Shown here piece by piece: positions 23,264 through 35,400 of a stretch of 64,000 nt of DNA. The DNA comes from Musa acuminata AAA Group (taxonomy: Eukaryota; Streptophyta; Magnoliopsida; Zingiberales; Musaceae): the NCBI RefSeq assembly GCF_036884655.1, contig NC_088339.1, positions 27,175,501 to 27,239,500 of the forward strand, read 5' to 3'. The stretch's first letter is position 1; every line of letters starts with the position of its first letter. Under the pieces are notes generated by a model. The model saw only the letters and a list, made by a program, of their open reading frames with translations, searched no databases and was not told where the DNA came from. Position numbers and translations under genes: made by a program.

Positions 23264-24238
23264 CCTTTGATAGATATTTTGTATTATTATCTCCTTTATG
23301 TAATACTATATTATTTATCTCTCTTCTTTCGGAACACGACCTTGGAAAGGGCTATCCACTTGCAAACCTAAAAGAAGAACGGCACAGTCCTTTGACCCGC
23401 CCAAGAAACCGCAGTGCTATTGGCGGCCTCAGCTTTTTCCTCTACATCGGATCCTTTGTGGTATGTCTCTTTCGGCAGAATAAAGTATGCTCTGTTCCTG
23501 TGTTCCTCTCGCAAACTTAGAACACCCAACCAACCTGTGAAATGTTAGAGTAATAATAAGAATGATGAAGAAAGCCTCAAAAGAGCTGTCACTGATGGAA
23601 TTTTCCTCAGCAGCACCAGTCTTTCGTCTTCTTCTTCTTCAATGTAATCGACGAAGATGGCATCAGAAAACCACCGTGTTCTTATATTTCAGTGTGAGAT
23701 CCATCAAAAAAGTATTCGATGCCATCATAATGACCAACGGGAATGTGATCCGGCTAGATGAGGGTGTGCAGAATAGAAGCTTAGCAAGGGAAAAACCTTC
23801 ATCCTCTGAGAGAATATGAACAGCTTTCCGATTGTTTTTTACCAAGAGTAATACCTTTGTTACCAGTAAAAATGCAGGAGGGATGGAGTGGAACACAACA
23901 AGAAGTGTACTTTTTATTTGTGAGCTACATATTTCATGTGATCATGTCCTCCTAGGGAGCCAAATTTTGTGGTGACCCAACCTGGGAATGCTGCCAATGG
24001 CAAGTAGAGAATAAAAGGGAAGAACAAGATTCCCTTGGAGTCTTATTGGCAATCATTCTCCAATTCATACTCTTTGAGTTCATAATTGATGCACTCCACG
24101 GGCCACTCCATCATCACAAATCTCTTTTTGGCACCCGACGAGTAGATGTTCACTTGCTCGGCAGAGCAAGCTATGCATCTGCATCACTGTTCCTCTCCTC
24201 TCCTGGAGACGCACAGAAATATGCCTGGGAACAGTAAC

Positions 24239-24280
<42 letters not shown>

Positions 24281-24811
24281 ATCTCTCTGAAACATGACAG
24301 TGGCATTGCCTGTTGCGGGGAGAGGTCCCATCCCATCCCCATCCTTTTCAAATCTGATCTCCTTGGTGAGTTCAAAAGGAGGCTTCCCACAATAAATGCC
24401 GTCTGCTCTGTCACACACCAGCTAGCTCACTCACGAGCAGTAGGCACTGCTAGCAGCAATGGCTCAACCCTGCTCTCTCTCTCTCTCTCTCTCTCTTCAC
24501 TCCGCTTTTTTCTTCTCAACGTGCCTTCTGTCTTTGTTGGGGAGCCAACTGGTTCCATACTTTGTCTAATTACACATCTCTTGGCCCGAGTGAGCCGCAC
24601 TGTAGGCGTTGCATGTCTCTCACAAGTTCCCACATCGAGCAACAATCCAAGCTTGTTCAAACCTTGAAAACGAGTTGCACCGTCACCACTTCCAAGAAAA
24701 GAGTTTGCTACTCTCTCTCTCTCCCTCCCTCCCTTCCCCTGTGTCTGTTTCCCTAACCCGGCTCCCTTCTCTCTCTCTCTTCCCTTCTCTCCGTGTCTCA
24801 GCTGCAGAACA
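23264..24811. promoter_or_regulatory. Upstream region and CT-rich leader of the formin gene
   Basis: The first part (to ~24200) holds short frames without recognisable similarity. From about 24240 to the formin ATG the plus strand carries four CT-rich blocks (24245-24277, 24475-24497, 24711-24735, 24768-24800). Such pyrimidine tracts are common in plant core promoters and 5' UTRs, and this is probably the formin promoter/leader. No TATA box can be assigned with confidence. Confidence 0.45.
24245..24277. repeat. (CT)n microsatellite upstream of formin
   Basis: About 16 CT dinucleotides, the longest of four CT tracts in the presumed formin leader. Confidence 0.9.
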
Positions 24812-27800
24812 ATGTCCATGTTTGCCTTCTTCCTCCTCCTCAGCGACGCTTCACTTCACTTGCTTTACTACATGACGACCATCACCACTACCACGAGTAC
24901 TGCTACTACCACTAGTATTGCAATCCACAACAGGAGAACTCTCCATCAACCCTTCTTTCCCCTGACCTCCTCTTCCCTCCCTCCAGCCCAACCCCCTTCC
25001 CCTTCCTTGCCAAAGTACCCTTCCTCCTCCGCCACCTCACACAGCTTTCGTCCCTTCTTCCCGTTATACCCCTCTCCGCCGCCGCCTCCTCCCCCTTCTC
25101 CCGTTGCCACCCTCCCCACCTTCCCCGCCAACATCTCTTCCCTTGTATCCTCCCCCTCCCGCCACTCTCCCCCCAGGCTCGTCCCCGCTGTCGTTTCCCC
25201 CCTCCTTGCTATCGCCCTTCTCGCCCTTTCATTAGCTCTCTTCGTCCATATCCGCAGACGCCGCCGTCGCGGGGGCGCCGATAAGGACGCCAGGTCCGAC
25301 AGCCTCCGCTTCTTCCCGCCCGACACTACCGCCTCTGATGGGCGGAAGCTGTCCGCCACTTCTTCGGCGGCCCCCGCCACCGCTGGGACCGCTGGCTCGG
25401 AGTTTCTGTACCTGGGCACTCTCGTCAACTCCCGCGGCCGCGCGAACGAGAGCTCCGCCGCGCAGCCTGCCGCCGGAGGTGGCTCGCCGTACCGGAAGCT
25501 CGGGTCACCGGAGCTCCGCCCGCTCCCGCCGCTACCTCGCCAGTTCCAGACCACCGAGGGTGGCCGCTCGTCGTCGGAGGAGTTCTACTCACCGAAGAAC
25601 TCCCCTGGCGGAAAGGGCAGCAGCGCCGCTGGCCCTGCGTCGAGCTCAAAGAAGCCAGCTTTAGGTTCGAAGATGGAAAGGTGCGGGTCTCGGAGCTCGA
25701 CACTGAGCACGCCCTCATGCATCTCTTCTAATGTGGCTTCTTCGCCCACCCAGTCGTCGCCCACCACTTCATCACCGCCGCCACTTAGGCCTCCACCTCT
25801 GCTGCGGCCGCCCACACCATCGCCTCCGAAGAGAAGACCAATGTCGCATTCCTCACCATCTTCACCACCGGAAGCCGACTGCGACAGAAAGTCGGCAACT
25901 TTGCAATATTCTGGTCAGAACCTGCAGTCACCGAGAAAAATAGGGGACTTCGCTAGAAACTCAGTGGCGGTTGGACACAATCCAGTGCCGCCACCACCAC
26001 CACTGCCACCACCGGCACCAGATGAACGTCGGGAGGGTCAGACTGTGAAGATGCCGGCTTTCCAGCCGCCAGTTCTTGTACATCCTCGAATCCCAGTAGC
26101 GTGGAGTTCATCGGTGGCGCCAGAGAATTCCAATGCGGCCGAGAAGCACGAGGAGAATCCTCGCCCGAAATTGAAGCCATTGCACTGGGATAAAGTTCGA
26201 GCAAGCTCTGACCAGGCGATGGTGTGGGATCAGCTGAAGTCAGGCTCATTCCAGTGAGACTTTCTGCTTGAATCTAAAAGATCTTTTCTTTGCGTGCAAT
26301 GCTGTGTCTCTTATCCGTTTGTGTTGATTGATTGGCAGATTGAACGAAGAGATGATTGAGACATTGTTCCCTAGTAACACTGGCATGACGACAAAGGAGA
26401 TGTCTGGGGGTCAGATAAATCCTCCAATGAACCAAGAGAGCAGGATCCTCGAACCCAAGAAGTCCCAGAACATTGCAATTATGCTGAAGGCCCTAAATGT
26501 GAATAAAGAGGAAGTCTGTGAAGCTCTCTTGGAAGGTATACCTTCCACCCATTTTGATATGTTTTATAAGAATGGTTTACCTTATTGATATCTGTGTGTT
26601 TCATCAATTCTCAGTCTTATGAAATCAATGATGAGTTTCTTAAAACAATTTGTCTGTGCTAAATGTTTACTGATTGCTTGATGTTTATTTTTCTTTGCTT
26701 ATGTTGAGGTGAATATGTGATTAGAATTAGCAGCTCATTCTCCATTTACTTTTACACAGGCCTGATTATGTGTTTTAGATATTTTCAAGCTTCATTTATT
26801 TCAATGGCATTCTATCTATTGAAAAACTGCAGTTGTTTTTCATCTTTATTTCATCAATCTCTATGGAACTTTCCCAAAAAAATTTTCCTTTATTGTTGTT
26901 TCACTAACACAGTTTTATGGTATATGTCTGTCATAAAGGGAAAGTTGACAGCTTGGGAAATGAAATTTTGGAGGCACTTACAAAAATGGTACCAAGCAGA
27001 GAGGAAGAGCTTAAATTGAAGGAATATAAAAATGATTCACCATTCAAGCTTGGTCCAGCTGAATCCTTCTTGAAGGCTGTGCTTGATATACCTTTTGCAT
27101 TTAAGAGAGTTGATGCCATGCTTTATATTGCTAATTTCTATCCAGAGGTCAATCATCTAAGAAATCTCTTTAGGACTCTTGAGGTAAACTTATTTGCGTT
27201 ATTCATTTTCAAGTTTCAACAGAGAGAAACTGCATAAATGAAAAACCATTCTGTTATTTCTTAAGAAAATCTATAGAATGAGATAGTAAGTGTTGATTAT
27301 TTTTTCATTACACAAATTATTTTGTAAATATTTATTTAATATTCAAGAATTGAGATTCACGTGAAACTGTGAAGATGGTTTAACTTCTGAAAGCACAAAG
27401 CCAGGTTTCTTTATTGTCATCTTAATCTTGTTATCTTAATCCCATTATTAGAGTAAATGTACAAAATTACAGTAAAATGTTATATACTATGTCAACTTTG
27501 CATCTAAATTAGTTCAACATTAGTGGCTATATATAAATATGCCAACTCTGAAAGCTGTGTCGATTGCATTCTTTTGGAGACCATTTGATAAGTTTTGTTT
27601 TTGCCACCAAGCAAAAGTCATGGTCGATTGCTTTCACATTCTGTTTTATGGTTGATGCATGGAGTCCTTCAGAAGACCTGTTTTATGTCCATGTAATTGC
27701 AAGCAATGGTTTGGATGATAGCTTTCTAGATATTAGACAGAATTCCATTTCAATCATAATGGACCTTTGTTCATTATTGCTTATGCCATGTACCTTATAT

Positions 27801-28866
27801 ACCTTAGATAAGAATGCTTCTCTATTATATGATATTGCATAAAGATGAGATTTTATTTTTGTTTCAACTAATTAGCAATCATGAACAGTTGCCTAATTAA
27901 CTCATGGAAAGTTTTCCTTTTTTCAATGATTTAAATATTTAAACCCAAGCTATGGGCAGCTAACAAATTAGTTGCCCGCAAACAAAGTGCTCAAATACTG
28001 CTTTTCGGAAATGAGCAAAAAACATGCTTACCCCTTCAATTTTGTTTATGTCTCAGATTGCCTGTGAAGAGCTGAGGAGCAGCAGGATGTTCAGCAAGCT
28101 TCTAGGGGCAGTTTTGAAGACTGGGAATCGGATGAATGTTGGTACCAACCGTGGTGAGGCACATGCCTTCAAGCTTGATGCCCTCCTTAAGCTAGTCGAC
28201 GTCAAAGGAACAGATGGCAAGACCACTCTTTTACATTTTGTTGTCCGGGAAATCAGTCGAGCTGAAGGATCTCGCCTCTCCTCTGCCAATTTTTCAAGCA
28301 TTAACCACCAGTCAAATACGGTAACAGATCTTGAGTACTGTAAACTTGGCATCCAAGTTGTGTCCAGTCTGAGTGTTGAGCTTAGCAATGTCAAGAAGGC
28401 AGCTGCAATGGACTCGGATATGCTTAGCTTCTATGTTGCCAAACTTGGTGGAGGACTAGGGAAGATCCAGGAGGTGCTGCAATTAAACAATTCATTTTCA
28501 AATGAGAATGGTCACCATTTCCATGATGCTATGATTGAGTTCATGAGAAAGGCTGAGGATGAAATTCTAGATATCCAAGCCCGAGAGAGCTCCACGCTAT
28601 CTATGGTGAAGGAGATAACTGAATACTTCCAGGGGGATTCAACCAAGGAGGAGTCTCATCCATTTAGAGTCTTCATGGTGATCAGAGATTTTCTTGCAAC
28701 TCTTGACCAGGTTTGCAGAGAAGTCGAAAAGATTAACGAGCATAACATCACAATCATGGAACGCCATTTCCCAGTCACCGCGAACCAAACATCAGAACCA
28801 GTCTTCCCGAGTTTCCAAGCATCAAGGTCCGGGAGTTCAGATGATGATAGTTCATTGTCATCTTAG
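24812..28866 (+). CDS. FH1: Class I formin (FH1/FH2 actin nucleator)
   Basis: Four coding exons, 24812-26253, 26339-26535, 26939-27183 and 28057-28866, join in frame (phases 2, 1, 0) to 897 residues. The order is class I: a hydrophobic start, a short proline-rich extracytosolic part, one membrane segment (about 122-144, [20 protein letters not shown]) followed by an RRRRRR stop-transfer, a serine/proline-rich cytosolic FH1 region with PPPPP tracts, and an FH2 domain from about 450. FH2 signatures are [69 protein letters not shown] and LLHFVV. Class I formins sit in the plasma membrane, nucleate and cap actin filaments and can link them to the cell wall. Exon 1 is very GC-rich. The FH2 is complete. 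The gene symbol is by similarity; which numbered paralogue it is cannot be decided. Confidence 0.93.
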
Positions 28867-29955
28867 TGAAATGAAGGATTAAAATTTAATGGTTTTTGTA
28901 GCCGCCTTGCCCAGGTTAGGTTTTGGTTATAATTAGAAGGCAGCCAGTTGTGTATCGAAAGACTGCTTATTTGTTCCTTTGTGTTTGTAGAAATTACTTA
29001 AGATATTTTATAGTTGCTAATGTGTAAATGCTAGTAGTGGAAGCTGGAGTTCACTTGAAGCTTTCCTTTCAAGAGGAACAAAGGTTGGCATGTGAGGTAG
29101 TTGAAAACAAGATTGTGCCATATCCAGAAAAGAATTTAGCTTTAAGGGTTGCTTGATAATGCTCCATTTCCTCCTGATTTATTAGATTTCTGTAACCAAA
29201 AAGCCAGCGTAGTGTTTTAAGAGGACTTGGTTCTTTATCCTTTGGGAGGCTGAGCTTTACTTGAGGGATCAGGAATCAGATAATGTTCTAATAGCAAGCT
29301 TGTCAGAGAAGGGTTGTTCTGAATTCCCATTTCAATCTAATAGTTACTGTGTCAAATAGAAACAGAAGTTTGGCAAAACAATGATTTATTTTCAATCTAA
29401 TTCACTGGTGAGCTGTGTGTGACAAGGCTAAAGCAGAACAATGTCTGAAGCCATGGCAGCAACCACAGGAACTGGCAATTTGTCTGTAGTATGGATTATC
29501 TGAAGACACAGGTGCAAGGCTCTGAGCCATGGCAGCATCTCTTTTGCACAGCACCCCCACTCCTGGTGATCATGGAATCTCTGTACCATCCTCAGTCTCA
29601 AGAGCCATGACTGCTTGTCCCCTCCAAGTTGTAGGAGAAAGCTACTAAATCATCCTACAGGCCTTCTCTCCATCTGGTGTAAAGCCCCCTCTCTGCAACA
29701 AATGAAGGATGCTAACTCCTTTAGGAATCTGAGGAGAGGATAATGTCTATCGGTTCGATCGGATGCATTGCATTTCTTTTGCACGTTCAACGACAATCTT
29801 AGGACCTATCAAAGTGTCTTCCTTCAACCAAATCATCTTCTTCATTCCAATAATTTCTTCCTCTTTTCGAATTTAATTTAATTTTTTTGGTTAACTAAGC
29901 GAGCCTATCCTCCCAGATACTTATAAAAGACCTAAACATTCAATATAGTTTTTAA
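28867..29955. other. Formin 3' flank and intergenic DNA
   Basis: The first few hundred bases are probably the formin 3' UTR. The rest shows no coding frame or recognisable element up to the target duplication of the second Mutator-like element at 29956. Confidence 0.5.
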
Positions 29956-29964
29956 TAAAGATTA

Positions 29965-31450
29965 GGGTTAAGGTTTATTTTAGTTCTTATAATTTTGATC
30001 ATAGACCTCTTAAGTTTTTATGGTTTACTCCTATCTAAAATAATCATTATATTTTAAAAACATAGCATATAAGTCTCTCCCATCAAGTCTGAATTAATAG
30101 ACGTTAGAGTTTGCTTACGTGACATGTTATCTCATAATAAATTATTAATATAATGATACATATAATTTAAGCTTTAAAAAACAATATATATATTTGAAAA
30201 CATCGTAACCTAATTAACCTTATGAATGTGAGTCGGGAGATGCTAGTCTTTATAGTCGAGTGTTCTCACGCATTCCACTTTCCTTGTATTGCCTCTCACG
30301 TCAGGAGCTATGTCAACCTAGCTTGCCCCATCTGCTTTGCCTCTTGGTGCTATGCACCTTTCCTCTTTGCACTTTGCCACCGAGAAGATAATGCACCTGC
30401 TGTCGAGTAAGGGGCGATAGGAGAGATGGAGAATTAGAACTCAAATAGGAAAACTACTAATGACGACAATCGGAACGCTAGCAAAGGCGAGGAACGACAA
30501 CATGGGCATGGGGAGAATAGAGTGGCTATCGCCATTGCCGTTGCTGTTGCTACTAAGGTCTATGACAACGATGAGCTACTACTGCTTATGTCGAAGCCCA
30601 ACCAAAGAGGGGGCATGCGGTTTGATCCTATACCAAAAGCAGCTAATGAGGATAAGGATAAGGAAGCTTATGGTGACAATGAGGAGATGAAGGACGTGGA
30701 ATAAGAGGATGAGTTTTATGGGCTCCTTATGGCCCCTCACGCTCAATCTGCTGGCTGCACTGACGCAGGAGTCATTCGTCGGCCGACACCGACGTCTAAG
30801 GCTAGTGGCATTCTTATGAGCATGATGTCGTAGGTGGCTCTGCTCTTAGAAGAGCAAAGGCACCGAAGCTATGTAGTAGCTCTCAAGGTAAAAGAGCCAC
30901 CAATAGGATCCTTTGCCCCTCTCCATGCCCCTATTAATATGGTGACAGGGACATGAGCCATAAGCATAACAAGGGAAAAGCTCTAGATATTGAAGTGCAC
31001 AATATGGTTCATGGTTTCCTCTTTAGGCCCAGGAGAAGCTCTAGATATTGAAGTGCACAATATGGGAAAAGCTCTAGACTGACTCTCCGTTGTGACATTC
31101 TCAATTGTTGTAAGTGCTAAGAGGCTCCTCTCTCTACAACATATGTCAAGGCAAGACCAGTGTGTCGCCCGCTAGATCATGAAAAGGCTTGTTTTGAAGG
31201 AAATTGATTAGGCAACTTGTCCACGTTTTCAAATCCATATATTATCAATTTTTTTAAATTTTAAATTACATATGTTATTATATTAATGACTTATTGTAAG
31301 TAAACTCTAACATAAATTAACTTAAACTTGATGAGAGGAACTTATATATTATGTTTTTTTAAATGTAAGGGTTATTTTAGACATGAGTAAATCATAAGGA
31401 CTTAGGAGGTCCATAACCAAAATCATATGGGCTAAAATGAATATTAATCT
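29965..31450 (+). mobile_element. Pack-MULE-like Mutator element, copy 2, same captured gene fragment
   Basis: Flanked by TAAAGATTA (29956-29964) and TAAAAATTA (31451-31459), a 9-bp target duplication with one mismatch. The ends (about 29965-30205 and 31217-31450) are inverted repeats homologous to those of copy 1. The inside carries the same RING half (ECSHAFHFPC ... CPIC, about 30252-30340), linker and von Willebrand A pieces in the same order and orientation, with more stops and frameshifts. Around 30945-30990 it keeps extra sequence between the VTG and the REKL (ACATGAGCCATAAGCAT) that copy 1 has lost; this looks like a decayed DxSxS metal site. The two copies therefore come from a common captured ancestor and neither derives simply from the other. 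Confidence 0.8.
30222..30410 (+). pseudogene. Captured C-terminal half of a RING finger (WAV3-like)
   Basis: A short open frame with ECSHAFHFPCIASHVR, LACPICFASW and a following stop. It contains the third to eighth zinc ligands of a RING (C-x-H-x2-H-x2-C ... C-x2-C), but the first Cys pair lies outside the captured piece, so a complete RING is not formed. The equivalent segment in copy 1 is at about 5705-5867. Confidence 0.6.
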
Positions 31451-31459
31451 TAAAAATTA

Positions 31460-32404
31460 TAAAAGATTATTACCAACCCTAATGATATTTGATATTTCAT
31501 GCTCTAATCTCTTCTAAACTTAATTATATAACATAATCATACAACCGATTATCAATTATCAATTAGCATGAGCATTTGCTTTAAAACCACAAACATATGT
31601 CTTGATTTATATAGCATGATTGTTATTCAGTCGATGTAAACGTAGCTATATGTTTTATTAGAGATAGTTAAATTTTCTAAAAATAAAGTTATTTGTAAAA
31701 GTTTTATGTATACAAAATAAAAAATTGATGAAAATATTATTCATAAAATATAATCAAAGTAGCATACGAAGCTTTATATTATCAGTATGGATCTGAAGAG
31801 ATAGAATGTTGAGATGGACATTATTGTTAGAAAATTTAAAAATATATTAATAGATGGTAAAATAAGAGAGAATTATTGATATTGTACAAACTTGTGATTA
31901 AAAACATATGAATATTATAGTTAGAAGAGATAAGACATCTAATGCTAATGGCACGAAGAAATATAAAGAAAAAATTAAAAGAAATTTATTATAAATTATA
32001 AATTATAAATTATAAATTTAAATTTAAATTCTCTTAATTCAATACTACTTTAGGAAGAACTCAACGATAATAAATCTACATAGTAAATCCCAAAAAATTA
32101 AAACAATATGACTTCTTACAAGTAAACATAGCCATATACATACTACAACTTACAATCTTTTCGGCTCAAATGCTATGTGCCAAAGCTAAATAAAGCCAAA
32201 TGGAAAGAAGAAAAATATAAAATATTCAAAACAAAAAAATATATATATTCCAAGTATTATTTGGTCAGAGTTTGTAGTGACATACAATAGCAAATCTTTA
32301 TCGGGAAAACTAATGTTTATTAGTGAATGTTATACATTGATAAATATTGCATACTAGTGTTACAACATGATGGAACATAATGCAAGCCGGCGAATGCCTC
32401 CTCG
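31460..32404. other. AT-rich intergenic DNA
   Basis: Very AT-rich, with short direct repeats such as three to four copies of AATTATAA near 31985-32015. No gene, RNA or defined element is seen. The right end is the 3' flank of the ILK1-like gene. Confidence 0.5.
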
Positions 32405-35400
32405 TTATTTCCTGCAAAATGAGAAGAAGTATGGTTAAAGAAAATTAACCTAAATGCAACTCTATTATATTGGATTTTATTTAAAAAGGACATAAAAACT
32501 TTTTGATCATACTAAGTACAGAGTGAAAGTGCAAACTCGGTAGTGAAAACCATAAGAACCCAAAAACTAGATGCATACTCCCACAAATTTCACATGAGAA
32601 GCAACATTTCAAGTGCCATACTATGCTCAAACATTTGGATTCACAACCTACAAGTAATCAAGCAATGCAAAAATTATCATAAAAATCAAATGTACCAGGG
32701 AAGCTTAAAATTTTCTTTCCATCGGCTTGGCCTTGAACAATTTGCATACATCTTGTCCAGCCGCAGAATTATTTCTGAGAAAGTTGGTCGCACTACAGGT
32801 TGTGGATTCCAGCATTCTTCAATTAACCTGCAAAAATGACCATATTATATTTTTGATTCACTTCTATATGGCAGTACAAAGGGAAAGTTAATCATCCACT
32901 GTGATTTTCAAGTATTTGTGAATTTTGTTTGTCCAGATCTTGGGAGTGTCAGAAGGCACTGAAAATAAGCCAATCTATTAGCCAAAACAGAGAAATTTGG
33001 TTAGATTAACCTACTTATAAGGGCTCGGTGTTTATTGGGAAGTCTGCTTACCTACTGTAATTATATATTACCAGTAGCTAACCATCTACAGTGAACAGTT
33101 AACACAAGTAGTTGTTCAGAACTTATCATTAGTTGCACAAAATTTCTTGCATGAATAAATTACATGTACAACTCATCAAACCCTAGAAGAAAAGCTGTTA
33201 ATAAATAATTCAGTACATTTACTAGATTTGACTGATCCCATAATTATTATAAGAAAATTAGTATACTTACACCAAAAGTTTCTAGCCAGAACAACACAAA
33301 TCAAATTATAGAATTACACAGGCAGATCTAGTTACGGTTATGATTATTTCACTTAGCAAGTAACATTACAGGACAAATAAATAGAGGACAGCTACTTAAG
33401 AGTATACATGGAATAAAGGAGAAATGAAATCGAGATGATTAGTGTATCATATAATAAGCAGATCTACATGGTTTCCAAAGAGACCTTAGGAAAGTAGTAA
33501 GTTAAAGACCTCTGTTTACTAAGTTTTATATCAATTTGTGATGAGTGTGCTCATGTCCTTTTATAGGAAATTTACCTTTAATAGCTTTACTATTAAAAAT
33601 ATGTGTAACTTTGAACAGGTACATCTGAAATATCTTTGACTTGTGAAGAAAGACATACTCATTCAGATCAGGAGGATAAGCCTTCGACTTGGTCTTTAAT
33701 ATTGGTCTGATTCCTTCCAAGCAAATCATTTGAGCAACATCTCCGGGAGCCTTGGGGTGAAAAGCTGGAACTCCTTCAATCATCTGGACTTTCAGAAGGG
33801 GACAATTGATCATTGCATAGAAAAAAACTAAGAGCAACACATCATTCTCGTTGTGTAAGCTATCCAACACAAAAATAAGATTAACAAAGTCAACTGACAC
33901 TAGAGCATATGAAAGATGAAAGCAATAGAATGATCTGCTTAATTTACTAAACATCAATTTTACACTTCTATACTGCTTCCTCTTCTCTAGCATAGCCACC
34001 ATATAAGCTTGAATGTCAACTTTTGAGCAAGAGAAGCAAGTGTGACATTTTATAATATAATCAGCATTTGCTTCTATATTTAAGTAAATAAAAAAGATAA
34101 CAAAATCTCAACTCTCAGGTCTGATATTCTTAACCAAAATGCTTATCTGATGTTATAATTGAGGCGGAATTAAAATTATTTTACTTAATATTTCCAAGAG
34201 ACTGCATTTTTAGGTGACATACAGGCAATTAAAATTTGTTCAGGCCAAAAAGAAAAAAAATCCTCCCAGAACAGTATCTTTGACATATTTAAATAAATAG
34301 TAACATCAAATCATAAAATAGCTACGTGTCAAATGGACTCGGCTAAGTAGTCAAAACCAAAAGGATTCTTCACCTGAAGACCTTAACCAATTAAATGAAT
34401 AAAGTTTTAATTAAATAGGTGAGACTGAGTTTTCCAGTAAATCCTTATAATCCATGAGATTGTGTTAAAAAGTAGGGATCAAGAAAAACAGATTCACTAA
34501 CTTTATTCATCATCATTTATATCTGAGACTGCCATACAAAAGAAAAGAAAAAACATTCTGGATAGCTAAATAGACTTATTTTACTCAAGCAAAGTATATT
34601 ATGCAAGTTCCTTTTAATTAACTTCTGAGTGGACACTTGAAACTTGCATATTGGTTGTGGTTTCAGAATTTCAGTTTCAACTGAAATAAAACTCTGTGGA
34701 AGATAATGAAATGCTGGAACTTAAACAAACAAAAGAAAATTTGAATCGACAAACCTCATAAAGAATGAGACTGAAGGAGAATGCATCAACACTTCTATCA
34801 AATATTTCATTCTTGTACAACTCTGGTGCAATGTATAAACCTACAAGTGGTATAAAAACCATCAAAATTTATGTACATGGACTTGTTACATAAAATATGA
34901 GCTAATGGATGATGTTAGGGGTAGGAATTCAACATGGCATTATAATGCCTGGAAGAAGGACTATAAAATTTTACAATACTCTAGTGAAGCAGATGAACCT
35001 GCAAAAGTTCCATTTGTTTTGAATTTTTTGTCGTGATCAGTTTGGCTTCGTTAAATGTTATATACGATATTGTTTAATCATATTTGAATTTAATTATATA
35101 AACAATATAAAAATGATAAATCTAATTCTTATATATATAAAATATTTCAGGTAACAGAGTGTTTTTAATAACATAATGTTATTCATGTAATCTCAGTTCT
35201 ATTTTCACTTGTAGTCCAGTACAGTTTAAAGCTTGTAAAAGGAAGAAATTAAATTCAACATAAAATTCTCTTAAAACCAAACCAAATTGTGTGCATCCCT
35301 CGTGTGTGGGCCAAGAGTAGGTTCAAATTTAGTATACAGCATAGTACAACTTACTGTCAATATGAGCCATGGGATGGGCTAACTTGTATCTGTCTGGAGA

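Noticed and set aside
23562..23819. 85-codon plus-strand frame after the tRNA
   Set aside because: No recognisable domain, no splice partners, composition like intergenic DNA.
24946..25815. Minus-strand frames opposite the formin
   Set aside because: Antisense shadows of the proline-rich formin exon 1.
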